DNA from: Volvox africanus | Taxonomy: Eukaryota; Chlorophyta; Chlorophyceae; Chlamydomonadales; Volvocaceae | Assembly (NCBI GenBank): GCA_030268105.1 | Contig: BSDZ01000035.1 | Location: forward strand, 653,001 to 717,000 | Reading direction: 5' to 3' | DNA: 64,000 nt | Shown: one piece after another, positions 34,360 through 46,676 of the stretch | Layout: each line of letters starts with the position of its first letter | Numbering within the stretch: the first letter of the stretch is position 1 | Made by a program: the position numbers and the translations under genes | The notes under the pieces: model-generated | What the model was told of the DNA's origin: nothing | Databases searched by the model: none | What the model saw: only the letters and a program-made list of their open reading frames with translations

Positions 34360-37300
34360 TTACATGCCTAGTCCCTGAAGCACCCCGTTCTGCAGCCCTC
34401 GCACCGTGTCCTCGGGCACCAGTCGGTTGTTGACGTTGATGAGCAAATTGACCCGGTAGCCATCGTAGCCCTCCCCCGTTGTAATGAGGCCCTTCTCTGC
34501 CACAATATTCCCTGCGGTCGTGCCCCGCGCGAAGTGCTCGATGCGGCCTCCGGGCCAGATCAACACCGACACCTCGTCACTCTGGTAATCAGCGGCTGCG
34601 TATTTGCCTGCGGAGCGAAAGAGACGGCGTAAAGGAGCGAGCTGTAAAGGTAATGGACAGGACGCCAGCCGCAGCGGGACGGGGATAGCCATGTGCTGAA
34701 CAGCTCGGGAAGAACGAACGAGGATTGTGGTGCGGCAGCGGCGTAGAGGACCTTTGTCCAACTTCCTCGTCCGAATCCCACTTACCAATCGCCCCCTCTC
34801 CCCAAGCAATCATGCTCCGCAGCTGCTGTGTCTTCACAAACATAACCCGCATCTGCTCCCGTAAGCGCCGCTGCTCTGTCGAGGACGACTCGGCAGCCAA
34901 CACCTCCTCATCAACCGAATTGCGAAGTGCGTCACCACCCGCGCCGCTAGAGGCAGAAGCACTAGCGCTAGCACCCTCGGCGCTGTCGATTGCTGCTGCT
35001 GCGGCGGCATTGATGGCTTCCTCACTGGCCGCCGCCGCCGCCGCGGCCTCCTCCTCCGCCTGCTTAGCTTCTGTTGCTGCCACTGCGTCCTCCTCGAAGC
35101 CCTCGAGCAGAGTGATGGTCTCGGCTGGTATAAGGTAGCCGAGGTGGTCGCGGCGGTGGTACCTGTCAGCGGTAAGGGAGGCGAGTCGAGGGAAGCAGGG
35201 AATTACAGGAGCCGTAGGAGACGGGACACTTCCCACGAGGCCGGAGGGAGAGGCGAAAATTAGGAATAGCTGCAGCTGAAATCCAGAGCTATAATGTATC
35301 AAGCAAGGGGAGGGGAGCACCACTCATGGCTGGCAGACAGCCCCCTGGGACCTGGCGCCCATGAGGCATAACTCGGGTTTGCAAGTGGAGACCCAGCGAC
35401 GCAGGCGCCGTTAAGAGGCACCATGCCGTATACGGGTCAATAGTTAGGCAGGCTATTAGTATTAATGGAACGTTTCGACTCAAAACATTCTCAGAAAATG
35501 CGTTCCAAATGGTTACCTGGTTAGGAACAAAATCTCCCGCCGACACCTCACATCCATCTTCTCATACTCATACTCTTATATCAAACTCCGCCAAGATGCT
35601 AAACACAACGCACTTGCCCACCTCTGAATATGTACAGATTTATGACTCTAAACACCCACACCCGGCCATTATGCAGATACGCGCAATCAACCACTCACAC
35701 CTTTTTCTCGAACTACATGGCTCATCAAATGGAACCCCCCCAATTCCGCTCCATCCGTCTCTACCCCCCTCTCTCCAACACCACATCTGCCCGCATCTAT
35801 TATCACATGGCGCTTACAACCCACCGTCCATCGTCGCACTTGACGAACTCCTCCAGCCGCAACACCAGATCCCCATGGCCCGGCACCTGCCAGCCCTTGG
35901 TCCGGGTGTACGACAGCAAATCAGAATAGAATCCGTACTCGGGTAAGCGCGTAGGGAAGGGCCGAAAGGTGCTTCCCAGCTTCACAGCCGCAATCAGCCG
36001 TTGGCCCTCGTCCTGGCGTGACACCACTACACCGTACCTGGATAGAGGGGATATGCGAAGGGACAGAAGATCTCATCATTTGGGGTACGTCCGGGTGCTG
36101 CATAAAAGACAAAGAAGTCTCCGGTCGTCTGCTAAATGTCTGGATTTCTGAGTTCAGGGGAAAAGGCTCAGCGGGACGTCCTTTGGGGGATGCCCGACAG
36201 GTGGTTAAGGGCGGCAGTGGAGGCAGAGACAAAGGCAAAGGCGGAGACTGGCAGACAGCCAAACAGCCACTGGCCCATGTGCCAGACCGCTCACGACACC
36301 TGATCTGCACCAAATCGCTAACGCAGACGCACTGACAGCCGCAACATCTCCGAGCCACCCAGCATAAGTTGACAGCGGCAAGCCAGGAACACGGGAAAAA
36401 TGTTGACACGTTTACCACGCAGCACACATATAATGCCCTTGTCCCTTCAACACCTCCATACCCATCCCTGGACCCACATAGCACCCACCCCACCTCAGCT
36501 TGTCCTTCGAGACCTTCAGCACGGGCTGACCCAGGTAGCCCTCCGGCAGCTTCTCCAGCGCAGGTCCGGTTTGGCTCGGCCCCCTGGCCCTCCCACGTCC
36601 TCGACTCGGGTTCTGCAGTACCGGTGTGTACTCCTTGTAAACCCAGTGGGCCGCAGCGCCGTACTCCGCGAGCTCGTGCATGGAGCTGGTCTTGATCTGG
36701 ACCTCCATGGGAATCCCGCCCGGGCCCCGGACAGCTGTACGGCCGAGGATGGTGGAGGAAGGCGGGGAACGTGGACAGGATGGCGTGCGATAAAGCGACA
36801 GGGATACATTACAAACAGACCAAATTACGAGCAGACAGATAGATACATATAGGTAGATAGATAGATAGATAGATAGATAGATACACACAAATTACCGGTA
36901 ACATCACCTTAACAGCTTTACATCACGCCACCCTCGCCATCGACATCCCATGAAGCAGCTCCTTTAACCAGCAATACACACACATCTTACCAGTATGTAG
37001 CGCCTGGTAACCCGACTGCTTGGGGTTTGCTATGTAGTCATCGAACTCGCGCTTGATCGGTTTCCAGATGGAGTGGACAGCACCCACCAACCGGTAGCAG
37101 ACCTCCACCGCCTCCTGGAGGCTGCTCCCCTCGCCGTCGTCCACAATGACACGGAGTGCGCGGGAATCGTACACCTATCTCATTTTGCGCGGGGCCATGC
37201 GGGAGACGGGAGGAACGGGGGATGGTAGGGTGTGGCAATAACGTAAGCGAGGGAAGAAGGCGCTACACGACTCTAAAGATAAGCGAACGCAAAGTCCTAT

Positions 37301-40300
37301 TCCTCAGGTAACACATTGAAACTCCATTCGCAGGAATACCACGGCGGGGTTGTGCGATGGCCAACTGCAGATGCGGAATCTCACTGACCCCATCACATCC
37401 CGGGCACCCGGGTGTAACACGTTTGCGAACCCCTTCCTGACGCCCCGCCCTCCTTCGTGGAGATTCATGCTTGCCCCCCCCCCTTCCCCCTAAAACACAC
37501 CTGTGCCACCGCCACGTTCTTGCGGACCATCTTGCGATACACGCTGTTCAGGCTCTTGAGACGGCCCTGAATGTTGATCCCCAGGCCCCCCGCTTGACTC
37601 CGAATCTGGATCTCGTTGTACAACAATGCGGCACACTCGTCCAGTACCTCCAGGCCTCGACTACCGTACGTACGTTGTACCATGTGATAAAAAAGCCCAC
37701 AGACGCGACAGGCGTCACAGAGAAAGAAAGGGGGAGGAGACTTTCGTAAGCATAGAAGGACCGCTATGGGGGCATGGACGGGGTTTGGCATCCGGGAGGA
37801 AAGGAGCGTTGATACAGAAATTGGAAGGAACTGAAAGGATACAAACGGCATACTCGGCGAGGTGAAGGGAGGTGAAGGGAGGGGAGGGAGGACAGCGGAC
37901 CTGCTTAAAGGAGCCCAGGTGTGGTGCAGGAGAAAACCGAGCTGGATAGCCGTCACCCCATTTACCCGCTCACCGTGTGCTGCTGGCCAGTCCCCTCAGG
38001 CTCTTAAATCCCACACTCTCAAAGGGAACCACCGTAGACAAAATTAGCTTGAGCCGCTCCTGCTGCGGACTCAGCGGGCTCAGGGGCAGCGGCGGTGGGG
38101 GCGGCAAGTCGCTGAGTGCCGTGCTGACGGTCGCAGCAACAGCGTCATCGGTTGCTGCTGCGTCCGCGTCCGCAGTAACGGTGTTTGCCTTGGACGCTGC
38201 GCTCGCCGCCACCGTACCCTGCTGTGGCGATTGGAGTTGCCGCTGCTGGTTGGAGCTGTGGACCTGTGACTGCTGGGCGGGACCGCCAAACAGTGGCTGC
38301 GATGATGGAGACGACAGCGACGACGCAGCCGATGTGGTGGTTGCTTCAGCGGGGAGAGATGAGGCGGAGGGGGATGCACTGGGCTCCATGAGTTTTAGGG
38401 ATGTTGAATCGCTGCTGCTGCTGCTGCTGCCGGCAGCAGTGGCGGCGGCCGGTGCCTTCAAACCAAATGGCAAGTCCATGTTGTCAAGGAGTAGCGGTCC
38501 ATCGACGGATTCGAGTGTCCCGTACGATGATAACGTAAACATCGTCTCCGATGCAGTCGACACCCCGGGACCCGCTGCGAGATCAGCACCGCCGTCGCGG
38601 CGGACGCCGCCAGCGCCAAGGCGAAGTCCCCGGCCGCTACTACCCTCTGTACTGCTCTCATTACGAACTGCCGGCGCACCGCTGACGCTGTGGTGTTCAC
38701 TGGATGCCGACCAAGTCCAGCCGGCGCTCGCAGGAGCAGCTGGTGGGAAAGTGACATCCCCCGATGAGCCCGTGTGTGGGAAGCTGCGGGACGATGGTGC
38801 CGATGTCGCCGCCACTGCCGCAGTCCCAGAGGTAACAAAAAGCTGCGCGGGTGAGGGCGCATCGGCCCCTGCCGCACTGCTGCCGTCATCTGCCAGCTCG
38901 CGTGACAAGTCTAGCGACACAGAGGACGAGGGGTTTGGATCTTCTACTGCCGCCGCCACGGCCACTGCAGACATTGCTGCGGACGTGGGCGTGCCGATAG
39001 GGCCCCTCACTCGGTCGTCATCACGTGAGTCCACCTGTAAAACCGCCACAGTCGACGACGAGGCCACAGCTGCTACAACGAGAGCTGGAACCACTGGCGC
39101 TGGAGGCTGAGGGAAAGGAGCTGCCGCCGCCGCCACTGCCGCCTGCGCCGCGCGCTCCAGCACCGCTGCCGTCGCAGGCTCCGGACCTTCCGTCACGCGC
39201 TGACTTCTTCCAATCTGCCGCTGCCGCCGCCGCACTCGTGGGTTTCCATATCTGCTCACAGAACCACCACTGCCGCTGCTTGACGCTGCCGCCGCCGCTG
39301 CCGCTCGGACGCCCGCAGCACGCGTGTAATGCCGTACGGGCGCCTCTGGCCCTGAAACCTGCACAATCCGCAGCCCTAGCCCGTCCCTGCCGCCTCCTCC
39401 GCCCAGGCCCAGACCTGGCGTCGTCGCGTCGTCCTCCAGCTGTTCCTCTACCACGGCCAACGTGGGCAAACTCCACAGGCGATCCAGCTCAGCCCTCAGA
39501 GTGCAATACGTGCTGGGCTGAAGCACAGCGAAGCACAGATCCTCCATCTCCGACTGCGGCGATGAAGACAGCAGATCCGCCGGCGACAAACAAACAGGCG
39601 TACAGCAGACGGACAGTATTTTGGGAAACCGATGGTTGTACGCAGGCGGTTCCAAGCAAGCGGAAAGAGGGTGTACGGTTTCACATTTGAGTGACGGAAT
39701 CAGAAAATCTTTCAACATGTGCAGATATCAATTAATGTATGAAGCTGTTGTTCAAAGTCCAAAATATTTAGTCAGGCAAAGCTTGCATGGAAGCTGCAGG
39801 AGGAAATAACTCTCTGCGCACCTCCCGCTCACCTCCGTATCGCTGAGCAGCTGAATAGCTCGCGGCTGCGACGAGTCCTCCTCCATCTACTCACCAACGA
39901 CCATTCATTCAAACCCACCTCGCTGCACCGCACAAGCCGGGGAGCTAAGCTATTTTAGTTCCCCGGCTCTTGCCAGGAATCTTCAGGAAACCCTGTGCCC
40001 ACCCCCATCTCCACAAGTCTACCTCACCTTCAATCCATCCCAGCCCAGAGACTCGGCCATGCTGCACCACACCTCCAGCGTCTCTTCCGCCACACTGCGT
40101 TGCTTTTCGGGGGCCAGCACATAAACTGTGCGCATGTTATGCAGCCTGTCCGCCAGCTTGACAAGGATGACCAGGGGCTCCTCGAACGCCAAGTCCACAA
40201 TCAGCTTGCGCAGCTGCTTAAAGTGGTCAGGGGAGTACTGGGCCCAGCCCTGGCGGGATAGGGTGGAAGCGTTGGTGAGGAGCAGGCCGGGAAAGCTAAC

Positions 40301-41565
40301 CCCAGCCCCCCAGTCTAACTTCATAATGAGAAATCGTAATTCTGCGACTGTTACATTGCCTCGCGGTCGTGCCCAAGGGACGTTCGGACGCCATGCAGCG
40401 CGCGGCGGTGTGGTGGTTCTTCAGATTAAGGACATAGGGCAAGGGGTTGCTGCGGAAAGAGATGATGGTAAACACATCAAAAGATAAGTTCAGCAGCATC
40501 TCTGCACTAACTCTGCATTTGCAGGAATGAGATGCAGAAATTGAGAATGCCTTGGAAGGCCGCATGCTAGTGCACCGACAATATAAACATGGCAGAAAAG
40601 GGATAGGGATACTCTCCAAGCTCATTGGAGTAGCACGCTCTCCCCAACCCAGCGTGCTCACCTGTCGTTTTCCCCGCCGAAGCAGTTGGTTCATCTGACT
40701 GAGTTTGGAGACCTGGTTGACCAATCCCGCCACTCGGTGCCCAAACGCCTGCTGCATGGCCGACAGATCAGTTGGCGTGTCGTCGATAACATCATGCAGC
40801 ACAGCCGCCATGATGCAGGATATATGACTGCAGGAGGCAGAGAGGGCACGAGCCGGGACGGCTGAGCCAACTAGGGAGTGAACTGCGGGCGCATCCCTGA
40901 CCAAGGATGGGTGGACTCTGGTGACACGATACCCTTATAGATCGAAATTCTCCGGTGCGGGCTTAGGATGCGGATCTGTGGATAGCGATAACGGAGCGTA
41001 GCAGAAGGTGATAGGTACACAACAAACAAAGCGTGTGCCAGAACAAATGGTGTGCTGCACATAGTGCATTCGGTCTCTATCTCGGCACACCCCTGCTCTC
41101 GACAACGCTGTTGTTGTTGCCGCCGTATCGGAGCCAGCTCAGGCACTGCGCAGCCACGCAGAGCAAAAAGAAGCCGTACCCAAAGCTTCCGCCTCTGCGA
41201 CCGCATGCGTGTGAGATAGGCATAGGCTAGCAACGGCCTCCCTGAGCGGCCCGTGCGCCGCTGAAGTACTCATTGAGGTTGCCGCCACGTTGCTGAATCA
41301 ATAAAACAGTACGGGCACACGCACGGGCACAAGACGCGGACCGGGTCACCATCGCTCACCGCTCCTGCTCTGCTGCTGAGTGCGCGGGCGGCAGGCATGC
41401 CTCTACGATGAGCGCTGTTTCGATGCAGTGCGTCACGTAGGGCTCTCCCGTCTTGCGGCGCTGGTGCGCGTGGGCATCGGCCGCGAAGCCCACTGCAGCC
41501 AGCACAGAGGGGTGCTGGAAGAAGCGGCTGTTGGTCACGTCTACGCCGTGCAGGTAGGTGCGGGG
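34360..41565 (-). CDS. RSH1: plastid RelA/SpoT homologue (RSH), RSH1-like
   Basis: Ten exons restore phase: 41565-41360, 40827-40662, 40249-40028, 39553-37974, 37660-37501, 37174-36991, 36734-36494, 36037-35825, 35162-34786 and 34607-34360, about 1,198 residues plus an unresolved N-terminus. RSH enzymes make and degrade the alarmone (p)ppGpp, in plants and algae in the chloroplast. The hydrolase half shows [20 protein letters not shown] and [13 protein letters not shown]. After [10 protein letters not shown] comes a linker of about 480 residues of Ala/Ser/Gly/Gln-rich sequence, ending [11 protein letters not shown]. The synthetase half has [49 protein letters not shown] and [17 protein letters not shown]. 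The C-terminus has a TGS-like ending ([20 protein letters not shown]). The motif HDxxED of hydrolases reads HDVIDD. The 5' end may lie beyond 42236. Confidence 0.9.
36854..36882. repeat. (GATA)n microsatellite in an RSH intron
   Basis: About seven uninterrupted TAGA/GATA units inside the intron between exons 36991 and 36734. Confidence 0.95.
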
Positions 41566-42108
41566 CTGTGGGAGCACGGGGAGGAGTGATGCGGGACAAA
41601 CAGAAATAGGAGCTGAGTCGAGCAGTAAAGCCAAATAGGTATGGATAGCGTGTTACGAAGCGGGCCTACCAGGGCGCACCTGTCAGCTTTCCTGTCCATC
41701 TTAAAAAATAGGTCTGGGCTCCTTTTGCCGGCCACCTATCGCCGGGCACGCAATCCCCTTTCACATAGTTAAGCTAGTATTCTTTGAATTTCCTCAACGC
41801 GACGATGAATGACAACAAATTACAGCCTCGTCGAACCCCAGCTAGTCAGCTTGCTTGGATTATTTAACACCCAATCTTTTGGACGCGGGGCATTTCGTTT
41901 CGGTGGTCTTCGGCCCACCTTAATGTCGCGGTTCCCAACCCATGCGGCTCAGGTATTAACAACACCGTTGTCACTTTCTGAATTGCCGCTCCCACGCGAT
42001 ATTAGGTAGGTAGGAGTGACGTGTGGGTAGACAACCCTTCCCCCATCACACACACTCATGCGCGCAAACCGACCCAGGGACATGCACGCTGTTAGTCCAC
42101 ACCTGCAC

Positions 42109-42236
42109 TTGCTGCGCGCGACGGTCAAAGTTAAAGAACTCCCCCAGCACTGCCATCAGGTTGTATGACAGGGCGCCCAGAGCCACAGATAAAGCGCACA
42201 GAGTCGTGAACCACAGGCTGGCCCCGTGGTAGGCAC
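42109..42236 (-). CDS. candidate upstream membrane-spanning exon, possibly RSH
   Basis: An open - strand segment bounded by TTTCAG (acceptor at 42237) and CAA|GTGCAG (donor) translates to SLWFTTLCALSVALGALSYN followed by LMAVLGEFFNFDRRAQQ, one clear transmembrane helix. It ends in phase 0, as the first recognised RSH exon (41565) requires. It may be an N-terminal exon of RSH or the last exon of an unrelated gene. The donor is weak and no start codon or transit peptide was found upstream. Confidence 0.4.
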
Positions 42237-44298
42237 CTGAAATGAGGATTCAGGCGGTGTGGCTACAAAGCGTTTCCGCAAACGAAAAGTGACAGGCCTA
42301 GGCCAAGGGCAGCAAAGGTGTGACATGCGGCTGCCAGGGCGTCACGAATGGAGCGTGCGACAGAAGGGGGGTGCAGCACAATCTGTATGGAGCCACTGCT
42401 CAATACTGCGTCCGGGCACTGATCCCTGTGGTATCCACCACGGGAGAGAGAAAAAGCTGAGGCGATTATGACGGACCAGGCGAAACGAATCAGAAGTCAG
42501 TTGTTGTCAGTTGCTACATTAGGCCATCGGAGAGGAGCAAGCCAGGGAACCGGAACGCAGCACTGGTGATGTCGTTTCCTTTGGGCTGTCTTCTTTAATG
42601 TTTTGGAACCTAGACGTCCCATGCTGGATGCAAACGATAGCCTGAGAAATTTACTTCACAAACAGAACCCGGGGGCTTTTGGTGGCCGTCGGGAAAAGAA
42701 AGCTTCCGGACCCGCCCGTGGGGCAGCGCGCGGCTCCGGACGCTGCGCTACAAGGGCGAAATGCAAAGCTGTATAATGCGACCCCATGAGGGTCTGCAAG
42801 ACGACATGAATGTTATAAGATACAACAAATCAATCGGAATGCAGGGTTTCGGCAGGCCTTTAGAATGATGGATTGCTCATCTGGACGGGTTTGTGAACCC
42901 TTAACAACTTGCCTGAGGTTACTGTGTGGCTCCATCCCACTATAAGCGGAACTCCAGACGCCAAGGAAAGATGCGCGTGAGGTGCAGCCCTGCTGGTGGG
43001 CTGTCGTCGCGGTAAAGACGCTCTGCGAAGCCAAGCATTTTGCGAACACCGTGACCAGCGATTTCTGCTATTGCTGCCAACTGCGTCCTTGTGCTCAAGC
43101 GTGTGCACCATTGGCGGTCGCGAACCTGAAGGTGTGGTAAAACCTACTTACTACTAGGGCCGCGAATACATGTGGCCTGACATTTTCCAACAATCCTACA
43201 TTATTACAGACATGGCAGACGCATAACAACTGTGTGTCCGAGTCTGACCGCAGCTATCGTATGTGCACTATACGCAAGCGTGTTACTGAGACGCGTTCTA
43301 CTTGTGTGTGTGTGTGTGTGTTCGCGCGCAATGGTGTAAATTTAAAGAACGGAGATTTTTGTATGGTCGAAAGTCACCAGCATTTCTGCGTTTGACAGGG
43401 CACGGCTGCTCATTACATGGCCTGGACAAGATGCAAGGCAGTATTGGCTTCCGACCAATGCAATCAAAAGCACTATACATACCGTAACCTCGTTAAAATT
43501 TCTGTTAACCTTGCACACATCGCAGAATGAAGGGAAGTACGAAGCGGGCACCAAATGGCTGGTCGGCGGAGCAGTTACATGAGCCGATCAATGCGGCGAA
43601 GAACCCAATGGTCCGCGTTGTTCCCCACATGACCATAGTGTCTCCCCAGAAATGTAAGGCACGCTTCGCCTTATCCTAGCTCTGCACTCTCGTCATAAAT
43701 GCCATCCACCTCCACCAGTCAGCTACTTCACCGGACGGTAAGCATCATCGGCCCTACTACCAATGGTTTTTAACCCACACCTCACGAAAGCCCTAAGATG
43801 GACAGTCGATCTAAGACGGCCGGTCCAAAAATCGTATTCAACTCCAAAACCTGCAAACGACAAAGAATACACTGCCTATGTACACGTTCGACCCTCGGAC
43901 GCGGACAAGTACACAACTCAGCGGGTTTGGTGGGTTTGCAGTCCGTCACCTGCCTACCTCCGCGACGGCATCATGCAGTTAGTAACGTCTTCTCTCCTGC
44001 AATGGGAAATATGAGTACTTCCACTGAAGCACACTGCCGTTCCAACGGTATTAGGAGATAACGGTTACGGGCCAAAGCCTGGTGGACTCAAGCACGACCC
44101 GAATTGGAAGCCGAGTTATCTGCCCCATACGCATGAACTTCCCATTGATAACAGGCGCTATGCACAAACGATAAAACCACGATGGGCTCGTTGCAAGTCA
44201 CTGTCATGAAAGTGCCCCGTCCATCCACATAACCAAACTATGAACGGTAAGTGCATGCCATGTCCCGCCAGCACTCACCAGCGCAAGGCACGAATAGG
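42237..44298. other. gene-free region between RSH and LUC7 copy 2
   Basis: No convincing gene. A - strand frame at 43049-42813 begins FAKCLASQSVFTATTA, which is transit-peptide-like, but lacks an ATG. It could belong to the missing RSH 5' end. Contains a (TG)9 array at 43303-43320. Confidence 0.4.
43303..43320. repeat. (TG)9 microsatellite
   Basis: Nine uninterrupted TG dinucleotides. Confidence 0.95.
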
Positions 44299-46676
44299 TC
44301 ACCTGGGCTGCTGCAAATCCTGCCAAGGACCACGGCCTCTGCAAGCCGAATTGCGGTTAGGGTACCAACGCTCCGTACTTACCTCGAAATAGCCGTCGCG
44401 AGGGCGGTCGCGGTAGCTACTGCCGCTGGCGTATGATCCTGACCTGTAACCGTCATCGCCACGCCGGTCATACTCACGCCGGTCGTCGTAGCTCCGACCC
44501 CTACCACCATCTTCATAGCCGCGGCCTCGGGAGCCGTCATGACCACGCCCGCGGTAGTCGTCATAGCACCGGCCGCGGCCGTCATCATATGCCCTGCTCC
44601 GTCCGTCATCATATCCCCTGCCGCGGCTGTCGTAGCCCCTGTCGCCTCGCCTGTAGGTCAAAATGGCGAAGTTAAGTCATCTGCCATCAACCAGAAGAGC
44701 ATGTAACGAGTTGCTTTATTCGAAGTTCAATACTCCACAAAATACCATACATCAAATCACCACAGTTCGTCGAAGCCCAAGAGGTGGAGTATGACATGCA
44801 GTCGAAAATTAGGCTAGCACAGATAATACCTCCGAAATACAATCCTTTAAAATCAGGTCATTGAAGTATGTTCCAAGCTTGAAAACCCCCCAATAATCAA
44901 CATCAAAGCATGCCCATGGCAGACGGGTCGAGCACATGATGGTACCAGTTGGACAAACTCGCCTGCTATCGACCTCTCGCCCGCTGTCATTCCGACGGTC
45001 ATCGTAGCCGGCACTGCGGCCCCGGCTCTCGTAGCCACCCCGATCGTCATATGAGCCACGCTCCCGGCTGACATGCTCTCGCCTGTGTACCGCGAATATG
45101 GAAACACGGGCAACACATACATGACAAAAATAACAGGGCAAGAAAGCGGAGCGATTTCGATGCAAGGGCATAAGCAAAACCGTCAACCGGGTGGCAGCAG
45201 CTGTCCCTCACCTGACTGGCGATCGCTCCCGCTCACGGTGGCTGGGTTCCTCCCCGACCTGGGGAGGAGCGCTGCGCTCCCGTACTGTCGGCTCTGGCTC
45301 ACGTGACCGTGACCGCTCAAACTTGTTCTGAAGCTCCGCATACTTTTCCCGTATGGCCTTCCAGCCAAGGTACTGCTTGCCCGTCAAGTGTTCCTGGACC
45401 AACAGGAAACCAGGCGAGGCAGAAAGCTTTTGAGCCAGTGCACCGACATGTTGAAATTTACGAGTGCAAACGCCTTTGCAAAATACACTACCAATGCGTG
45501 GCAGTACCACCAATGCAATGGCGATGTCGGCACCCAAGTACCCCATGCACTTTGCCCTTGCAACACTTTGCTGTCAACATCCGACCCCCAACACGGCCCG
45601 ATCCCATGTGGGAATGAAATGCTCATCTTGACGCACGCTCCCTGTACAACAAGCAGGGCACCGGTACCCTAAGACCATGCGGGCGCGCGTGTCCGAGCCA
45701 GTCCATACTTACCTGCGCAGCCAACATGCTTGGGGTCGGCTGGGACGAGGAACGTACCTGCCGCCGCTGGTCATTATCCGTACTGTTGATGAAGACACCA
45801 CAGATGTCGCACACGCTCATAGTGCGTTCGGGAGCGGTTAGGTTTCGGTGCAGGCGATCATGCTGCGCTTGCATTTCCTGGGCCTGCTGTGCCAGCGCCA
45901 TGGAAACATCCACGTCGCCAGCCTCACCGGCTTCCTGGCTCTTGTGGAGGAGCTCTGAATCACAGTAAGGAAACAATCGCGGCATCCAAGTCAATGCTCT
46001 CTGGCTCAGTTCGCAGCGTCTGGAGTCCGACACGGCACCCCTGAAACACCTGGGACCCCACCTTTCATCCACTTCCCCTTGCCTTCACCCTCCTCAACCA
46101 GTACCTTTCGCCTTGGCCTGCATCTCTGCTAAGCGAGTCGCGTCATCTGGTTTTAGGGGACGAGCGCTGCTTTCGGCTTCTGCTCGCTCCTTGGACTTGG
46201 CAATCTTCCGGTCCATCTCCCGAATAAGATCTTCAAGAACCTTCATGAGCCGCCGCTCGTACCTATACAATTGCATCTAATGAGCTTCAACTCTTCCCCT
46301 CCGTGACCAGCACAACAACCTTAGGGAGGGAGGCATCCTACCTTTCGTGCTCGCGCGGGTCCTGCTTATCGTATTCTGCCTGCAACTCCGGCCATCCTAT
46401 GTGGTCCTCATGCAGCTCATAAGGACATGGTCCTGCAGTAAGCATACGCACGAGACAATCGCACCAAGCCATTGCGAAATCTTCACCGAAATAGTTATCC
46501 TCACCTAGATCGCTTCGAGTATTCTTAAAGAGACCATTTGGGCAAAGGCCCGCCAGCGCATACTTGCAAACTGTTGGGTCATCAAAACGAATTTTCCTAT
46601 TCGACCGCTGTCCCAAGGGCACGTTCCTCTCTTTTCCCATCAGCTCGTCCAGCATAGCACGCATGGCATCCACCAT
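44299..46676 (-). CDS. LUC7: LUC7-like U1 snRNP splicing factor, copy 2
   Basis: Exons 46676-46505, 46432-46342, 46262-46105, 45954-45758, 45393-45212, 45082-44963 and 44650-44383 match copy 1 exon for exon, with identical lengths and phases. Protein differences are few (for example RSNRK for RSNRR in exon 1, and a handful of changes in the YDDGR repeats). From exon 3 to exon 7 the DNA is offset from copy 1 by exactly 39,700 bases, with introns almost unchanged. In exons 1 and 2 the introns are unrelated and exon 1 has about 21 mostly silent differences. The 3' end differs from copy 1. Reading on past the last donor runs to 44299, adding about 25 residues; the real terminal exon is uncertain. 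The second finger again ends KQYLGW. Confidence 0.88.
44651..44962 (-). other. GC-AG intron in LUC7 copy 2
   Basis: Same CAG|GCGAGT donor and ACAG acceptor as in copy 1, with identical exon phase. Confidence 0.7.

Noticed and set aside
37977..39110. Long + strand ORF (377 codons) opposite the big RSH exon
   Set aside because: It mirrors the low-complexity, GC-rich linker of RSH on the other strand; GC-rich repeats keep antisense frames open by chance.
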